Below, piece by piece: positions 10,266 through 20,168 of a stretch of 64,000 nt of DNA. The stretch covers positions 930,001 to 994,000 of the forward strand of contig JAWKTN010000003.1 in the NCBI GenBank assembly GCA_041399065.1, read 5' to 3'. The notes beneath the pieces were generated by a model. It worked only from the letters and a program-made list of their open reading frames with translations. It did no database searches and was not told where the DNA came from. The position numbers and the translations under genes are program-made. Each line of letters begins with the position of its first letter. The stretch's first letter is position 1. The DNA comes from JAGQPD01 sp020426865. Lineage in GTDB: Bacteria > Planctomycetota > Planctomycetia > Pirellulales > Pirellulaceae.

Positions 10266-13200
10266 TCATCGATTAAAGAGGAATGCGGGACTGTTCAACA
10301 ACGCCCACGCCAGATCCTGAGCTGCCGTGAGTCGTCGGACCTGTATCTGTTCGGTACTGACTTTCAAATCTGCTTCCAGTTGAGACAGTAACGCGTCGTC
10401 TGGCAGCGGTTGGCTGGCATATTCGAGCGATTCTTTTCGAGAGATTACACCGGGATCTTCCGGGAGCGGTTGTTGAGCGGCAGCCAATGCGGCTTGCTTT
10501 TCCTTCATTTTGGCATCGTCGCGGAATCGATAGTCTTCCAACAACTTCTGTTGAGCCGCGCTGCGACGTGCCGATGCCGTCGCCAACGCCGCTCGTAACG
10601 GTTCGGCCACGCCCAGTTTATCGGGTCGCGAGCCCAGCATCACCGATACCCGAAATTTTCCCAAACGATGCTCCCCCGCATTGTGCTGCTGATGCAGCTT
10701 GACTTCCAAAAGCGTACCGCCCGCAAAACCGACGCGATATTTGGTCGAAAAAACCGCCCAGTGCAACGTCCCACCCTGTGGACTGACCGCCCACCCCCCT
10801 TGGTCATCGGTCTTTCCGTCAATCGCATTTTGCACGGGGTAACCATCTTGAGCGAAATCGGCCAGCGGATTTTCCAGCCCGACCGGCAGCCATTGATCAG
10901 GTGCCTCGACCGGCGCCGCACGCAATTGCAGCTCGGTAACCACGAAATTTCCGTTGCCGGCCAGGCCAGGTCCTTGTGACGGAAGAATGTCGTCGGTCAG
11001 GGCCTCCAATCGAATCGCCGCGATGTCCTGCAATCGCGTCCGAAACGTTAGCGTGTAAACCCCCTTGTCCTTGTTTCCGCTCGCAATGATCGATCGATCT
11101 TCCTGCCAGGTAAGCTGAGCCTGATTCGTCGATTCCAACGTTCTGGGGGCCAACGGGATCCATTCCTGATCAGCCGCTAAGCTCGATTCCCACTCGGACT
11201 GGTGCTTTTTCAACTCTTCACGATAGGTGTCCAATTCGCGCTCGGCCGCCGCAATCCGTGCCGCCCGCTGTTCCTCGTCCTCCGCTCGACGCTCCGCGAT
11301 CGACGCCTGATAGGTCGCCAAATCCTCCTTGGCCTCCGCGATCGATCGCTCACGTTCGGCCTCTTGCTGAGGTCGGAGCGTCTCCATTTCCTTCCGCCGT
11401 TGCTCGACCTGGGCTGTCAATGCTGCCTGATCTGTGTCAATTGCGGCCATTGCATCCAAGGCCGCGCGGATTTCAGAGTCCTGTGCATGGCGGCCGAGAA
11501 TCCGCAAGAACATTTCATCAATCAAGCGGCGATCGTCTGAGATCTCGCCGACCAACCGAGCAATCTCGTTTTCCGGATCCGCGATCACGCGTGATACGGT
11601 CGGGCCACTGACCATCGTCATCACTGGTCCCAGCTGCAACCCCTCGGAGCGCTCGCATTCGCATGCACTTTCGCGCGCCGGGCGCCCCAAACTCGACAAG
11701 AATCCACTCGGCAGATGGGCCGTTGCGTCCGGCAACGATGCGACTCGTGTCCCCGCTGGAACGTCCTTCAACTGCGATTTGGAGCCCGTCACGAAATGCA
11801 ATGTGTCGTATAACGACTCGGCGGGAAGGCGTCGAGCGGTCGCGTGGGAAAAATTGCTGGCATCGTCCTCGTTCCAACGATTCGTCCGAATCGATAGCTG
11901 GTAAACCCGCGATTTGCAGATCAACCGCTGTAGATGCCGCACATCAAATCCACTGCTGATGAATTCGTCGGCCAGGTAGTCGAGCAACTCAGGATTCGTC
12001 GGAGGGTTACCGGCTCGTATGTCGTCCAGCGGTTCGATCAACCCGACCCCCAACAGATAGCCCCACATCCGGTTGGCGTAGGACCGAGCGAAATATGGAT
12101 TGTCCGGCGCCGTCATCCACGCCGCCAATTGCTCGCGGCGGCTGACGGGAGCACCGTCGCCCCCTGCCGGCACCGTGTACTCGCAGTCGAACGGAAACGT
12201 TGGCTCAACGGTTTCGCCGGTTCGTTCGTGAGTCATCGTCCCCGACGTGTTGTCCTTGACGAATTCGAACAACGGTTGTGCCTGCTCGACAGCTGTCCCG
12301 CCAACTTTTCGATCGCCACTGGCTGGATCGGCCGATAGCTCGAACTGAGCGAAATACGCGGCGGTCTGATAATACTGATCTTGCGTCCAACGTTCGAACG
12401 GATGGTCATGGCACTTGTTGCAATTGAACCGTACGCCAAGAAACAGATGCGTTGTATTCTCCAATGCCAGGTCAGGGGCACGGAGGATCTTCCAATAGGC
12501 AGCCGCGGGGTTTTCGTTATTGGAGCCGGTCGCAGTGACGATGGTCTGCACAAACTGATTGTACGGGACATTGTCCTGTACCTGTTGCCGAATCCATGCG
12601 TGAAATTTGTTGGCCCCTTCGGTACCCAGGAACTTGCGATTAACCTGCAGCAAGTCCGACCACTTATTGGACCAGTGATCGATATAGTTTTCGCTCCCCA
12701 CGAGCTCATCAATCAGTGCGTCGCGTTTCGTGCGAGAATCTCGCTGGTCTTCGTCCACGAATTTGCGAACGTCATCGGCAGAGGGGGGCAATCCGGTCAG
12801 GTCCAGGTAGACTCGCCGCATGAACTCCGCGTCGGTACACAATTCGGAAGGCAGGATCTTCATCCGCTGCCATTTGTCCGCTACGAGCTGATCGACGCGT
12901 CCGTAGCATTCGGGCGCTGTCCAGACGAACTCCTCACGCGGGCCCATGACGGTTAACGTCGTAGCGGCATACGCACCCTCGTAGCGGGCGAGGATTGCCG
13001 ATTCGCCACGCCGAACTGCCGTGATCAACCCCCAGCGGTCCGCCGTCGCGACCTCACCATTGCCGCTGTCGACAAATGACATTTCGGTGACATCGCGAGT
13101 GCTACCGTCAGAATAATTCGCCACGACACGCATCTGCTGGCGATCGCCGATCGCTTGAATCGTCGGATTCTGCGGTGATAACGCAATCGACGTGACCCGC

Positions 13201-15437
13201 GGCGAACGGAGATCCAACCGAGCTCCGTCGGCGACCCACGCCTCCAGCAGTTGACCATGTCGATCGGCTCTCGTCAAAACTTGCCCACCAACGTGCGGCA
13301 CCTCACCCAACGGCTTCAATAGAAACAAACTGTCCTTTGGCGACGCAACGGTGACTCGCCGAGCCCCGAGGTCATCGGTCAAGGCTCGCACATCGAACAA
13401 CGCATCGTAGCCACGCAGCGACAGTTTAAAGCCGTTCTTCCCTTTGGCCGAACCATGACACGTTCCGGTGTTGCAGCCCAATCGCGACAACGTGGGGGCC
13501 ACGTCAACGATGAAGTCGGCATGGCGCGACGAGTCCAGATCACCGACCGTGACCGGCACCGTCACACTGTGCCGCCCGCCGACTTCGATCCGCAACTCCC
13601 CCGACCCCTGCGACAACGGCCACACCATTGCCCGTTCGTTCGCCTCGACGATCGGTGTGGTACAGGTGATCGTGACGTCGCGAGTCACATCGCGAGTGTC
13701 GCCGGTCGCCAAGGTGGCGGTTACGACCAACTGCGTTGATTGCCACGGACTGTCCAGGACGATTTCCCGCGGGATACATGAAAGTGACGTGATGGCGTCT
13801 GGTTGTGGCGGAGGCACTGGTTCCAACGTTGGCAACGGAATCGCTTGGAACGCAAGTGAACTGGCTGTCGCGACGCCAACGTTATCGATTTCAAACGGAC
13901 AGAATTTTCGTACCAGTTCGCCTCGGTTGGTATCGTAAATCCGAACCTGGCCGTCGGTTCCCGCCGCAGCAAATGTCGTAGGATCGGCGAAGCAGACGGC
14001 GTAGATCCCCGCATCCGCTACTTCGATCCTCGACAGTTCACGAACTCCTTGCTGATGGTATTGTTCGAGTTTGGTTCGCTCCTCACCACTGCGACTGGTG
14101 ACGACCTTTTCCATAATCTGTTTGATGTCGTCCGGAAGGTCGGTCGAGAAATCGTAGGCATATGTGCAAATCTCGCCCGTTCCGTCCCAGCTGCTGGCTG
14201 CGACAATCCGCTGTCCGTCGGCCGATATGTCGACAGCCTGCACGCGACCTTTCAGACCCGGGAAGAACCGGATCAGATTCGCATCGTCACCGATTACCCG
14301 TTTGGTCAGCCGATGCATGCGATATAGCTTCGGGATGCCGTCGGCACCGCCGACCACGATCTCGTCCCGCTCGGGATGCCGCGCGACTGATGCCAGGCCA
14401 CCTTTGAGTACACCTGGTGTGATCGATGTCACATTGTCGACGAATCGCTCCGTGGCCACCTCCGTTAACTTGCACGTCATGTCCCGAGCGACGGACACCA
14501 AATGCGTTCCATCCGCCGAAAATACCGTGTCGCGAATCCAGTCCTCGTGGGCTCCTTGATAGAGGATCGCTTCACCCGTCTCCGCATCAAACGCACGTAG
14601 TGAATTGTCCGCACACCCCACTGCCACGCGACTGCCGTCCGGAGACCAGCTCCCGCCAAAGAGCGTGTCGTTTGTTAGTGTCAGTGAAAGCGACAGCTGT
14701 GCGTCGCTGGTGTTCCAGATCTGCAGTTCGCCTCGCTCGCCCGGGCGACCACCCGTGACCAGCAGCCGCTGCCCATTGGGCGAAAATCGGACCGATTCAA
14801 TCCGCGGTGATATCCCGATCAGCCGTCCTACTAGCCGATCTCCCCCTGCGGTCCAGTTCCCTTCGCCACCGAGCGACCACAATAACACTTCGTGAAATCC
14901 AGCGATAGCGAGCAATTTTCCATCAGGAGAAACATCCAGCGATGCGATCGCCGGTGCTGCGCTGTATCGCGGCGGATTGGCGGTATCGAATAATGCCGCG
15001 TCGGTGTCGCCTCCGTCGTTCGTCGCCCCCTCGGCGATCCACCTCGCAATCAACTCGCGGTCCGCCTTCGCCAAAGCCGGTTTTCCTTTCGGCATTTCCG
15101 CCTGGGCACCATTCGCCTCGCCACCATTCGCCTCGCCAACGTCTGGTTCCAGCATCTGACAGATCAAGCTGGCATCGCTATCACCCGGAACGATCGCGGC
15201 GCCACTATCGCCTCCGGCCAGGGTCTGGGCATGGCTGGTCATCACATAGTTGCCCCCCGCCCGTGCCGGCTGATGGCAGCCGACACAGTGGGCCCGAAGG
15301 ATCGGACGTATCTGCTGGTGGTAACTGACCGCCTCCGCCGCCTCTAGGGATTCACCGCTCACGCTGCATGCCAGTACGCACGCAACCGTCGCGAGCCACC
15401 GACGGCCCCCGCCAACCGAACTCCACGCTCCTGACAT
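10266..15437 (-). CDS. Giant PSCyt1/WD40/Ig-like/DUF1549/DUF1553 protein
   Basis: A 1,723-residue secreted protein starting at MSGAW. That start gives a typical signal peptide (RRWLATVACVLACSVSG) and is preceded by a G-rich stretch; the open frame runs on to 15764 through repeat DNA. Domains in order: planctomycete cytochrome c (PSCyt1, haem motif C51VGC54H); about seven WD40 blades (roughly 160-560, e.g. DVSPDGKLLAIAGF, RFSPNGQRLLVTGG); an Ig-like domain; a second cytochrome-like motif CNTGTCHG; a BIG2-type domain; DUF1549 (MRRVYLDLTGLPPS, FNCNKCHDHPFERW); DUF1553; a charged coiled coil (EQRRKEMETLRPQQEAERER region); and a C-terminal block ending in the typical ALLNSPAFLFNR. The family is widespread in planctomycetes, often paired with DUF1501 as here; the molecular function is unproven. 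The inserted coiled coil and extra beta domain make it longer than many relatives. Confidence 0.92.
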   Translation of the reverse strand: MSGAWSSVGGGRRWLATVACVLACSVSGESLEAAEAVSYHQQIRPILRAHCVGCHQPARAGGNYVMTSHAQTLAGGDSGAAIVPGDSDASLICQMLEPDVGEANGGEANGAQAEMPKGKPALAKADRELIARWIAEGATNDGGDTDAALFDTANPPRYSAAPAIASLDVSPDGKLLAIAGFHEVLLWSLGGEGNWTAGGDRLVGRLIGISPRIESVRFSPNGQRLLVTGGRPGERGELQIWNTSDAQLSLSLTLTNDTLFGGSWSPDGSRVAVGCADNSLRAFDAETGEAILYQGAHEDWIRDTVFSADGTHLVSVARDMTCKLTEVATERFVDNVTSITPGVLKGGLASVARHPERDEIVVGGADGIPKLYRMHRLTKRVIGDDANLIRFFPGLKGRVQAVDISADGQRIVAASSWDGTGEICTYAYDFSTDLPDDIKQIMEKVVTSRSGEERTKLEQYHQQGVRELSRIEVADAGIYAVCFADPTTFAAAGTDGQVRIYDTNRGELVRKFCPFEIDNVGVATASSLAFQAIPLPTLEPVPPPQPDAITSLSCIPREIVLDSPWQSTQLVVTATLATGDTRDVTRDVTITCTTPIVEANERAMVWPLSQGSGELRIEVGGRHSVTVPVTVGDLDSSRHADFIVDVAPTLSRLGCNTGTCHGSAKGKNGFKLSLRGYDALFDVRALTDDLGARRVTVASPKDSLFLLKPLGEVPHVGGQVLTRADRHGQLLEAWVADGARLDLRSPRVTSIALSPQNPTIQAIGDRQQMRVVANYSDGSTRDVTEMSFVDSGNGEVATADRWGLITAVRRGESAILARYEGAYAATTLTVMGPREEFVWTAPECYGRVDQLVADKWQRMKILPSELCTDAEFMRRVYLDLTGLPPSADDVRKFVDEDQRDSRTKRDALIDELVGSENYIDHWSNKWSDLLQVNRKFLGTEGANKFHAWIRQQVQDNVPYNQFVQTIVTATGSNNENPAAAYWKILRAPDLALENTTHLFLGVRFNCNKCHDHPFERWTQDQYYQTAAYFAQFELSADPASGDRKVGGTAVEQAQPLFEFVKDNTSGTMTHERTGETVEPTFPFDCEYTVPAGGDGAPVSRREQLAAWMTAPDNPYFARSYANRMWGYLLGVGLIEPLDDIRAGNPPTNPELLDYLADEFISSGFDVRHLQRLICKSRVYQLSIRTNRWNEDDASNFSHATARRLPAESLYDTLHFVTGSKSQLKDVPAGTRVASLPDATAHLPSGFLSSLGRPARESACECERSEGLQLGPVMTMVSGPTVSRVIADPENEIARLVGEISDDRRLIDEMFLRILGRHAQDSEIRAALDAMAAIDTDQAALTAQVEQRRKEMETLRPQQEAERERSIAEAKEDLATYQASIAERRAEDEEQRAARIAAAERELDTYREELKKHQSEWESSLAADQEWIPLAPRTLESTNQAQLTWQEDRSIIASGNKDKGVYTLTFRTRLQDIAAIRLEALTDDILPSQGPGLAGNGNFVVTELQLRAAPVEAPDQWLPVGLENPLADFAQDGYPVQNAIDGKTDDQGGWAVSPQGGTLHWAVFSTKYRVGFAGGTLLEVKLHQQHNAGEHRLGKFRVSVMLGSRPDKLGVAEPLRAALATASARRSAAQQKLLEDYRFRDDAKMKEKQAALAAAQQPLPEDPGVISRKESLEYASQPLPDDALLSQLEADLKVSTEQIQVRRLTAAQDLAWALLNSPAFLFNR

Positions 15438-15550
15438 CCGGCACACCCCCCACGAGGATTCATTGACGCGTAAGAAAAACTGGCTCATTCCGAGCGGTTT
15501 CAATATACCCGTTCGTTGGACCAAAATCAAAAGGAGCGGTGCGCCAAAGT

Positions 15551-15845
15551 CCCACGGCTGTCCCCAACGTCCCACAGCCGTCCCAGCCGTATAGCGGGCC
15601 ATCGGCCCGGAGGGCCGCCGACAACCCTTGCCGGTGGCGCAGCCACCGGTTTCAGCCAATTCCCGAATTCCGCCGTCGGCCGGGGCGGGCCGGAGGCCCG
15701 CCCCGGCCGACGGCGGAATTCGCGGCTCCCTGGTACCCAGGCCTTCGGCCTGGGTACTAGGCAAATGTCCGGGCCTTCGGCCCTAGCTTTCGGCCATAGG
15801 CCATATGGGCCCGGAGGGCCGCTACGATGGCTGGGGACAGCCGTG
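15551..15845. repeat. Dispersed hairpin element, copy A, with 14-bp terminal inverted repeats
   Basis: About 295 bp bounded by perfect 14-bp inverted repeats: CACGGCTGTCCCCA at 15553-15566 and its reverse complement at 15832-15845. Inside are a small hairpin CCGGTGGC-GCA-GCCACCGG (15631-15649), a perfect 27-bp-arm hairpin with a GGA loop (15665-15721), a hairpin with 11-bp arms around TTC (15733-15757), and a TAGGCAAA motif (15758-15765). The same modules recur near 22.5, 25.95 and 27.9 kb. It lies between two divergently transcribed genes and looks like a non-autonomous MITE-type or REP-like element. No transposase belonging to it is evident. Confidence 0.85.
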
Positions 15846-16000
15846 TAACATTCTCAGCTGTAACATTCTCAGCCACACTTCCTGGGGAAAAATCTATTTC
15901 TTTTTGGAATTTTCTGGACTGGACGCGGCTTGACACGGATGCTAACCTCCCCGCCACTTGTCGCCAACGAAAACTCATCACCAGATTTTCCACACGCGAA

Positions 16001-17452
16001 ATGCCACGGATGGTCATCGCTCAACACAATACGAACCGCTTAGGACAACGCAACGCAGCGGGTTGGGCAGCAGGTTGCCTGCTCCTGCTGCTGTTTACGC
16101 CCGGCTGCAACGTTTGGTACTTGGCCAAACGGACGGTCTTTTTGGAACCGGAAGCATATCGCTGGTATTCCGAGAACGCTCGGGAGCATCAGTTGTATAC
16201 GCAGTGGGCCGATGAGGCTTGGGGGACTTGCCTGGGAGACGGTTCGGTCGTGGCGGTCTCGCCGGACTACGAACAGGGATTCCGTGATGGCTTTGTCGAT
16301 TTCGTCTATGCGGGTGGTTCCGGCGAACCACCCCCCGTACCACCACGTCGCTATTGGCGAATCACGGAACGGACCGGCGTCGGAACCGAGCCGGCCAAGC
16401 AATGGGCCGAAGGATTTCGCCGTGGTGCTATGGTGGCGCATGAGGGTGGATATCGTGACCGAGCCGTATTGCCGGTCACCCAAGTTATCCGCCGCGAAGC
16501 ACTTGTCGGCCAAGCCTATAATGACGAAGATGTGTCGTCGTCGTACACGGAGATGTTGCCCTTGGGCCAGCCTCTGCTTCCCGATCTCGACCAAAACCCG
16601 CGCATTCCTTCGGGGCTCAACCCCAACAGCCTGCTACCTAGCGTTCCGTCGAGCGGACAACCCGACTCCAAGGGGCAGCCATCCGATGCCACCTCGGAAG
16701 AACTTCCGTCGGGTGCCGGCAGTCTGTTGGAGCCAAACCTGGACGACACAGTGGACGTTGACGACGACAACAACGCCGGTGCCACGACCGACGACGCGAA
16801 CGACCGTCGGACGGATGACCGATCCAACGATGCCACGACCGACCCGTTCCGTGATCAGGATGCACCGAATTCGATTTACGAGACCGACGACGATATGTTG
16901 TCGCCACCTCCCGCTCCTATCGATGGCCTCGATTCGCTGCCACCTACCATCGATCGTCTGCCAAATATGCAGCCCGCGCCTTTAGACCCTGCAGCGGGTG
17001 ATAATCCCGCGTTGGATGGGGTGGAACCTGGCGAAACGACAACTGGCCCAGAAGCCGAAAACGCTGGCGGCGATGCAAATGGCGATGGCGTCGATCCCGG
17101 TGTCTTGCCCATCCCCGCCTCCGATGAAGCGATGCGGTTGCCGACTACAATGCAACTCCGTCCCGCCGCATTTAACGCGCCGATCGATGCGGCTCCGATT
17201 GCGGCAAGTCCGACCAGCGGCCTAGCCTCGGCCGCCTCAGTGAGCCAACTGCGCGCGACCGGAATTCGTCCTGTCGCGTCAACCGCTCATGCTGATTCCA
17301 ACGACGGTTGGCAACTGGCGTCTGTCAAGAAGCCAGTAGCCTCGGTCCCGGCGATCCCCACGACAGATATCACGAAACCAACCGCAGAATTGCCAACGAA
17401 ACCAGCTGCCGACTCAGACGACGATCCGTTTACCTCGCCGTTCGGTGATTAG
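16001..17452 (+). CDS. Planctomycete outer-membrane lipoprotein of the EPS locus, function unknown
   Basis: A 483-residue protein. The hydrophobic segment AAGCLLLLLFTPGC ends in a lipobox with C36 as the likely lipidated residue. An N-terminal globular part (about 37-190) contains an internal pattern YEQGFRDGFVDFVYAGG and AKQWAEGFRRGAMVAHEGGY, which resembles conserved planctomycete proteins of unknown function. From about 190 to the end the chain is low-complexity, rich in Pro, Asp, Asn and Ala, so probably disordered. The frame is open from 15827, but the ATG at 16001 (or 16010) is preferred because it gives a normal lipoprotein signal and avoids repeat DNA. It stands 41 bp before the Wza-type exporter gene and is likely in the same operon, suggesting a role at the outer membrane in polysaccharide export (inference). 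Confidence 0.75.
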   Translation: MPRMVIAQHNTNRLGQRNAAGWAAGCLLLLLFTPGCNVWYLAKRTVFLEPEAYRWYSENAREHQLYTQWADEAWGTCLGDGSVVAVSPDYEQGFRDGFVDFVYAGGSGEPPPVPPRRYWRITERTGVGTEPAKQWAEGFRRGAMVAHEGGYRDRAVLPVTQVIRREALVGQAYNDEDVSSSYTEMLPLGQPLLPDLDQNPRIPSGLNPNSLLPSVPSSGQPDSKGQPSDATSEELPSGAGSLLEPNLDDTVDVDDDNNAGATTDDANDRRTDDRSNDATTDPFRDQDAPNSIYETDDDMLSPPPAPIDGLDSLPPTIDRLPNMQPAPLDPAAGDNPALDGVEPGETTTGPEAENAGGDANGDGVDPGVLPIPASDEAMRLPTTMQLRPAAFNAPIDAAPIAASPTSGLASAASVSQLRATGIRPVASTAHADSNDGWQLASVKKPVASVPAIPTTDITKPTAELPTKPAADSDDDPFTSPFGD

Positions 17453-17493
17453 CTTGCGGGTCGGCATTTACCACGAAACCATGACAACCTCCA

Positions 17494-18927
17494 ATGGAAA
17501 TCGGTATGACGACTGGCACTCATAATCTATGGACCAGCGCCGGCGCCGTCCGCCTGCGACGGTACGCCCATGTCGCTACCGTTTGCGCGTTGTTGCTATC
17601 CACGATGGGTGGATGTGCATCCGTCACGAACCCAGTTGCCAATGGCGTGCCGGCGCGACTTGTGCCCGACGAACTTTTGGCTCCCTCAAAAAACGAACTT
17701 AAGACGATTCCACTGAATTGGCTCGCGCAACCCGACGCCGATGTCTACAAACTGGCTTCCGGCGATATCCTGGGTGTGTACATCGAAGGGATTTTGGGCG
17801 AACCAGACCAGCCGCCGCCGATCAATTTTCCGGACGTGGCCGACATGCCACCATCGGTTGGCTATCCGTTCCCAATTGGCAAGGACGGTACCGTTCCGCT
17901 ACCGTTGGTCGACCCGATCAAGGTCGAAGGGTTGACTGTAGATGAAGCGCGAGATGAGGTCATCAAGGCCTATACGGAAGCTAAGAAAATGCTGCAGCCA
18001 GACGAGGCACGAGTGATCATCAACCTGGTGCTCCCACGGCGAACGAAGGTCTTGGTCATTCGCGAAGATTCCACTGTCGCCCGCTCGGCCAACGCCGATG
18101 TCTATAACGTCGCCACGCGTGCCGCACCGATCCTCAGTGGGCGAGGGCAGGGGAGCGGTGCCGTATTGGATCTGCCCCCGACCGAAAACGATGTGCTCAA
18201 CGCCTTGGCACGCACCGGCGGATTACCCGGTCCTAACGCCGCCAACGAAGTGGTCATTCAACGCGGATTTGCCGCCGGTGACGCTTGGCCGACATCCGCC
18301 AATGGTGACTACGAAATGCCTCCAATGGAATTGAATTCCCCCAACAATTCCCCCAACGGTGACGATACGTCGAAAAAGACCAACAGCGGACGACGCACGA
18401 TTCGGATCCCGCTCCGTTGGCCGGAAGACGAACCGCCCCCATTCCGCCCAGAAGACGTCGTGCTGCGAACCGGCGATATTGTTTTCGTCCCGGCCCTCGA
18501 CAGCGAAACCTATTTCACTGGCGGTGTCCTCCCGTCACGCGAAGTGCCGCTGCCACGAGATACGGATCTGCGGGCAATCGAAGCCGTTCTGCGCGTTGGT
18601 GGTCCCTTCGTCAACGGCGGTATCAATGGCAATAACCTGTCAGGTGGAATCATCGCCGCCGGGATCGGCAACCCCTCACCCAGCCTGCTGACCGTGATCC
18701 GAAATACCGACGATGGCCGGCAGTTGCCGATTCGCGTCGATCTTAACCGAGCTGCCCGTGATCCGCGCGAGAACATCTTGATCATGGACGGCGATATTCT
18801 GGTCCTACAGGAATCGCCACAAGAAGCGGTCTCACGGTACTTCAGCCAAGTCTTCCGGTTGAACTTCGTGGGCGACCTGTTCCGCGGCACATCGGGAGTT
18901 GGGCAGGCAACGTTGTCGGTGCCATGA
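17494..18927 (+). CDS. Polysaccharide export protein (Wza/OtnA family)
   Basis: A 477-residue exporter of the Poly_export/SLBB family, expected to form the outer-membrane or periplasmic channel for exopolysaccharide. It has an N-terminal hydrophobic segment ending in STMGGCAS (a near-canonical lipobox, Cys41). A Poly_export domain begins with YKLASGDILGVYIEG and contains SVGYPFPIGKDGTVPLPLVDPIKVEGLTVDEA-type sequence (about 90-190). SLBB-like domains follow, one ending near TYFTGGVLPSREVPLPRDT and ILIMDGDILVLQESP. A stretch rich in Asn, Pro and Ser (about 270-300) is an insertion. Start 17494 is the first ATG; ATG 17506, with GGA seven bases upstream, is an equally good alternative. A strong hairpin terminator follows the gene. 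Confidence 0.92.
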   Translation: MEIGMTTGTHNLWTSAGAVRLRRYAHVATVCALLLSTMGGCASVTNPVANGVPARLVPDELLAPSKNELKTIPLNWLAQPDADVYKLASGDILGVYIEGILGEPDQPPPINFPDVADMPPSVGYPFPIGKDGTVPLPLVDPIKVEGLTVDEARDEVIKAYTEAKKMLQPDEARVIINLVLPRRTKVLVIREDSTVARSANADVYNVATRAAPILSGRGQGSGAVLDLPPTENDVLNALARTGGLPGPNAANEVVIQRGFAAGDAWPTSANGDYEMPPMELNSPNNSPNGDDTSKKTNSGRRTIRIPLRWPEDEPPPFRPEDVVLRTGDIVFVPALDSETYFTGGVLPSREVPLPRDTDLRAIEAVLRVGGPFVNGGINGNNLSGGIIAAGIGNPSPSLLTVIRNTDDGRQLPIRVDLNRAARDPRENILIMDGDILVLQESPQEAVSRYFSQVFRLNFVGDLFRGTSGVGQATLSVP

Positions 18928-18974
18928 CAACGAATCCCATAGCGACATAGCTCGGTCTTTACGAGTTCAAACGA

Positions 18975-19010
18975 AAACGGCTGGGCGTTACCACCCAGCC
19001 GTTTCTTGTT
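18975..19010. terminator. Bidirectional Rho-independent terminator
   Basis: An 11-bp perfect stem AAACGGCTGGG (18975-18985) and CCCAGCCGTTT (18994-19004) surrounds an 8-base loop. TTTCTTGTT follows on the plus strand and an A-rich tract precedes it, so it can act both on the Wza-type gene (plus) and on the convergent PEP-CTERM gene (minus). Confidence 0.85.
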
Positions 19011-19094
19011 GTCTTGAATCGTTCGCAATGTTACACGGCAAGTGGTCGCAGTGCCGAGCTTGCGACCACCTGAGTGACATTCGAATTAACGGTA

Positions 19095-20168
19095 TTACTT
19101 GCGGCGACGCAAGGCCAGCAGCGCCAAGCCGAGGGCGCTCAGCACGGCCGATGCAGGTTCGGGAACGGCCGAGACCGGCGAACCGGGAAGGGCGTTACCG
19201 AAGTTGTCTTTCCAGACCGTGTAGTCCGCGGCGTTGACGGTTCCGTCGCCATTGCCGTCGGCGTCGAGGTAAACCGTGGAGAAGAAGTTGTCTTTCCAAA
19301 CGGTGTAGTCGGCGGCGTCAACGCGGCCGTTCCGGTTGTAGTCGCCTGGCAGGTCGTTGACTGGTGACTTGAAGACCACCGAGCCATCAACGCTATCACC
19401 GATCGATGCCAACGTGTAGCGGACGCGCAGTTCTTGCTGTGGCTGGCCGGGATCATTGAACGAATCCACGATTACGTCGATGTCTTGTTGATCGGTGAGC
19501 GCACCGGTGTTTTGTGCCAATAACCCGTCACCAATGCCGACGTAATAGATCGCATTGACCGGAATGTTGCCGGGCGTTCCCGAAGGGGCAATCGTCGCGG
19601 TGCTGAAGTCGCCAGGACCACCAGCACCCCAAACCACGCCCAGGCGGGTATTCGTGTAGGTCGAACCGGCGAATGTGCCCGATTGGGTTTCCCCACTAAC
19701 AACAACACTCGGAGTTTGGAAGGAACCGTCCAGCCAGTTCTTCTCCCACGACAAATCGCTGAGTCGCACAACCGATGATCCATCGGTCTCGATCGCCAAG
19801 CCAAAGTGGATTCGGTTACCGGTCTGGCTGGCAAACTGACCACTCAACCCGTCCCAGTCTGGCGTGTTGTCGGCGAATCCTCGCCAGGAATTGAAGCCGT
19901 CGCTCACAACGGCCTCGCGGGGATCGACAAACCCCGAGTTGGCAACTTGCTCATAGGCCGCCGGGTTCGCCAACCGATTTCGCTCGCCAATCGTCAGCGG
20001 CTCACCCTCAAGTCCTTTCAACGCCAACGGCACCCAACTATTGAACGTTGTCAAATCCGCTGGTGCATACGCCGGTATCACGTCAAAGCGCGTGATCGAA
20101 GCATTGGCCTGAGAAACAAACACGGCGGCTGTCATGCACGCCACTACCCATCGATACACAGATTTCAT
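19095..20168 (-). CDS. PEP-CTERM protein with dockerin-type repeats
   Basis: A 357-residue secreted protein. The start at 20168 is chosen because GGGAG lies 8 bases upstream and a signal peptide (WVVACMTAAVFVSQANA) follows; the open frame itself extends to 20405. The middle is a beta-rich domain of unknown function (SWRGFADNTPDW, NRIHFGLAIETDG, YYVGIGDGLLA), paralogous to the product of 24771-25640. Near the C-terminus are two dockerin-like calcium loops (DYNRNGRVDAADYTVWKDNF and DADGNGDGTVNAADYTVWKD). The chain ends with a PEP-CTERM signal: VPEP, hydrophobic helix, then RRRK. PEP-CTERM tails are recognised by exosortase for sorting to the cell surface; the exosortase is not in this window. 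Confidence 0.9.
   Translation of the reverse strand: MKSVYRWVVACMTAAVFVSQANASITRFDVIPAYAPADLTTFNSWVPLALKGLEGEPLTIGERNRLANPAAYEQVANSGFVDPREAVVSDGFNSWRGFADNTPDWDGLSGQFASQTGNRIHFGLAIETDGSSVVRLSDLSWEKNWLDGSFQTPSVVVSGETQSGTFAGSTYTNTRLGVVWGAGGPGDFSTATIAPSGTPGNIPVNAIYYVGIGDGLLAQNTGALTDQQDIDVIVDSFNDPGQPQQELRVRYTLASIGDSVDGSVVFKSPVNDLPGDYNRNGRVDAADYTVWKDNFFSTVYLDADGNGDGTVNAADYTVWKDNFGNALPGSPVSAVPEPASAVLSALGLALLALRRRK

Noticed and set aside
15437..15764. Extension of the DUF1553 protein to 15764
   Set aside because: The extra 109 residues are encoded by dispersed element A and precede a clear signal peptide.
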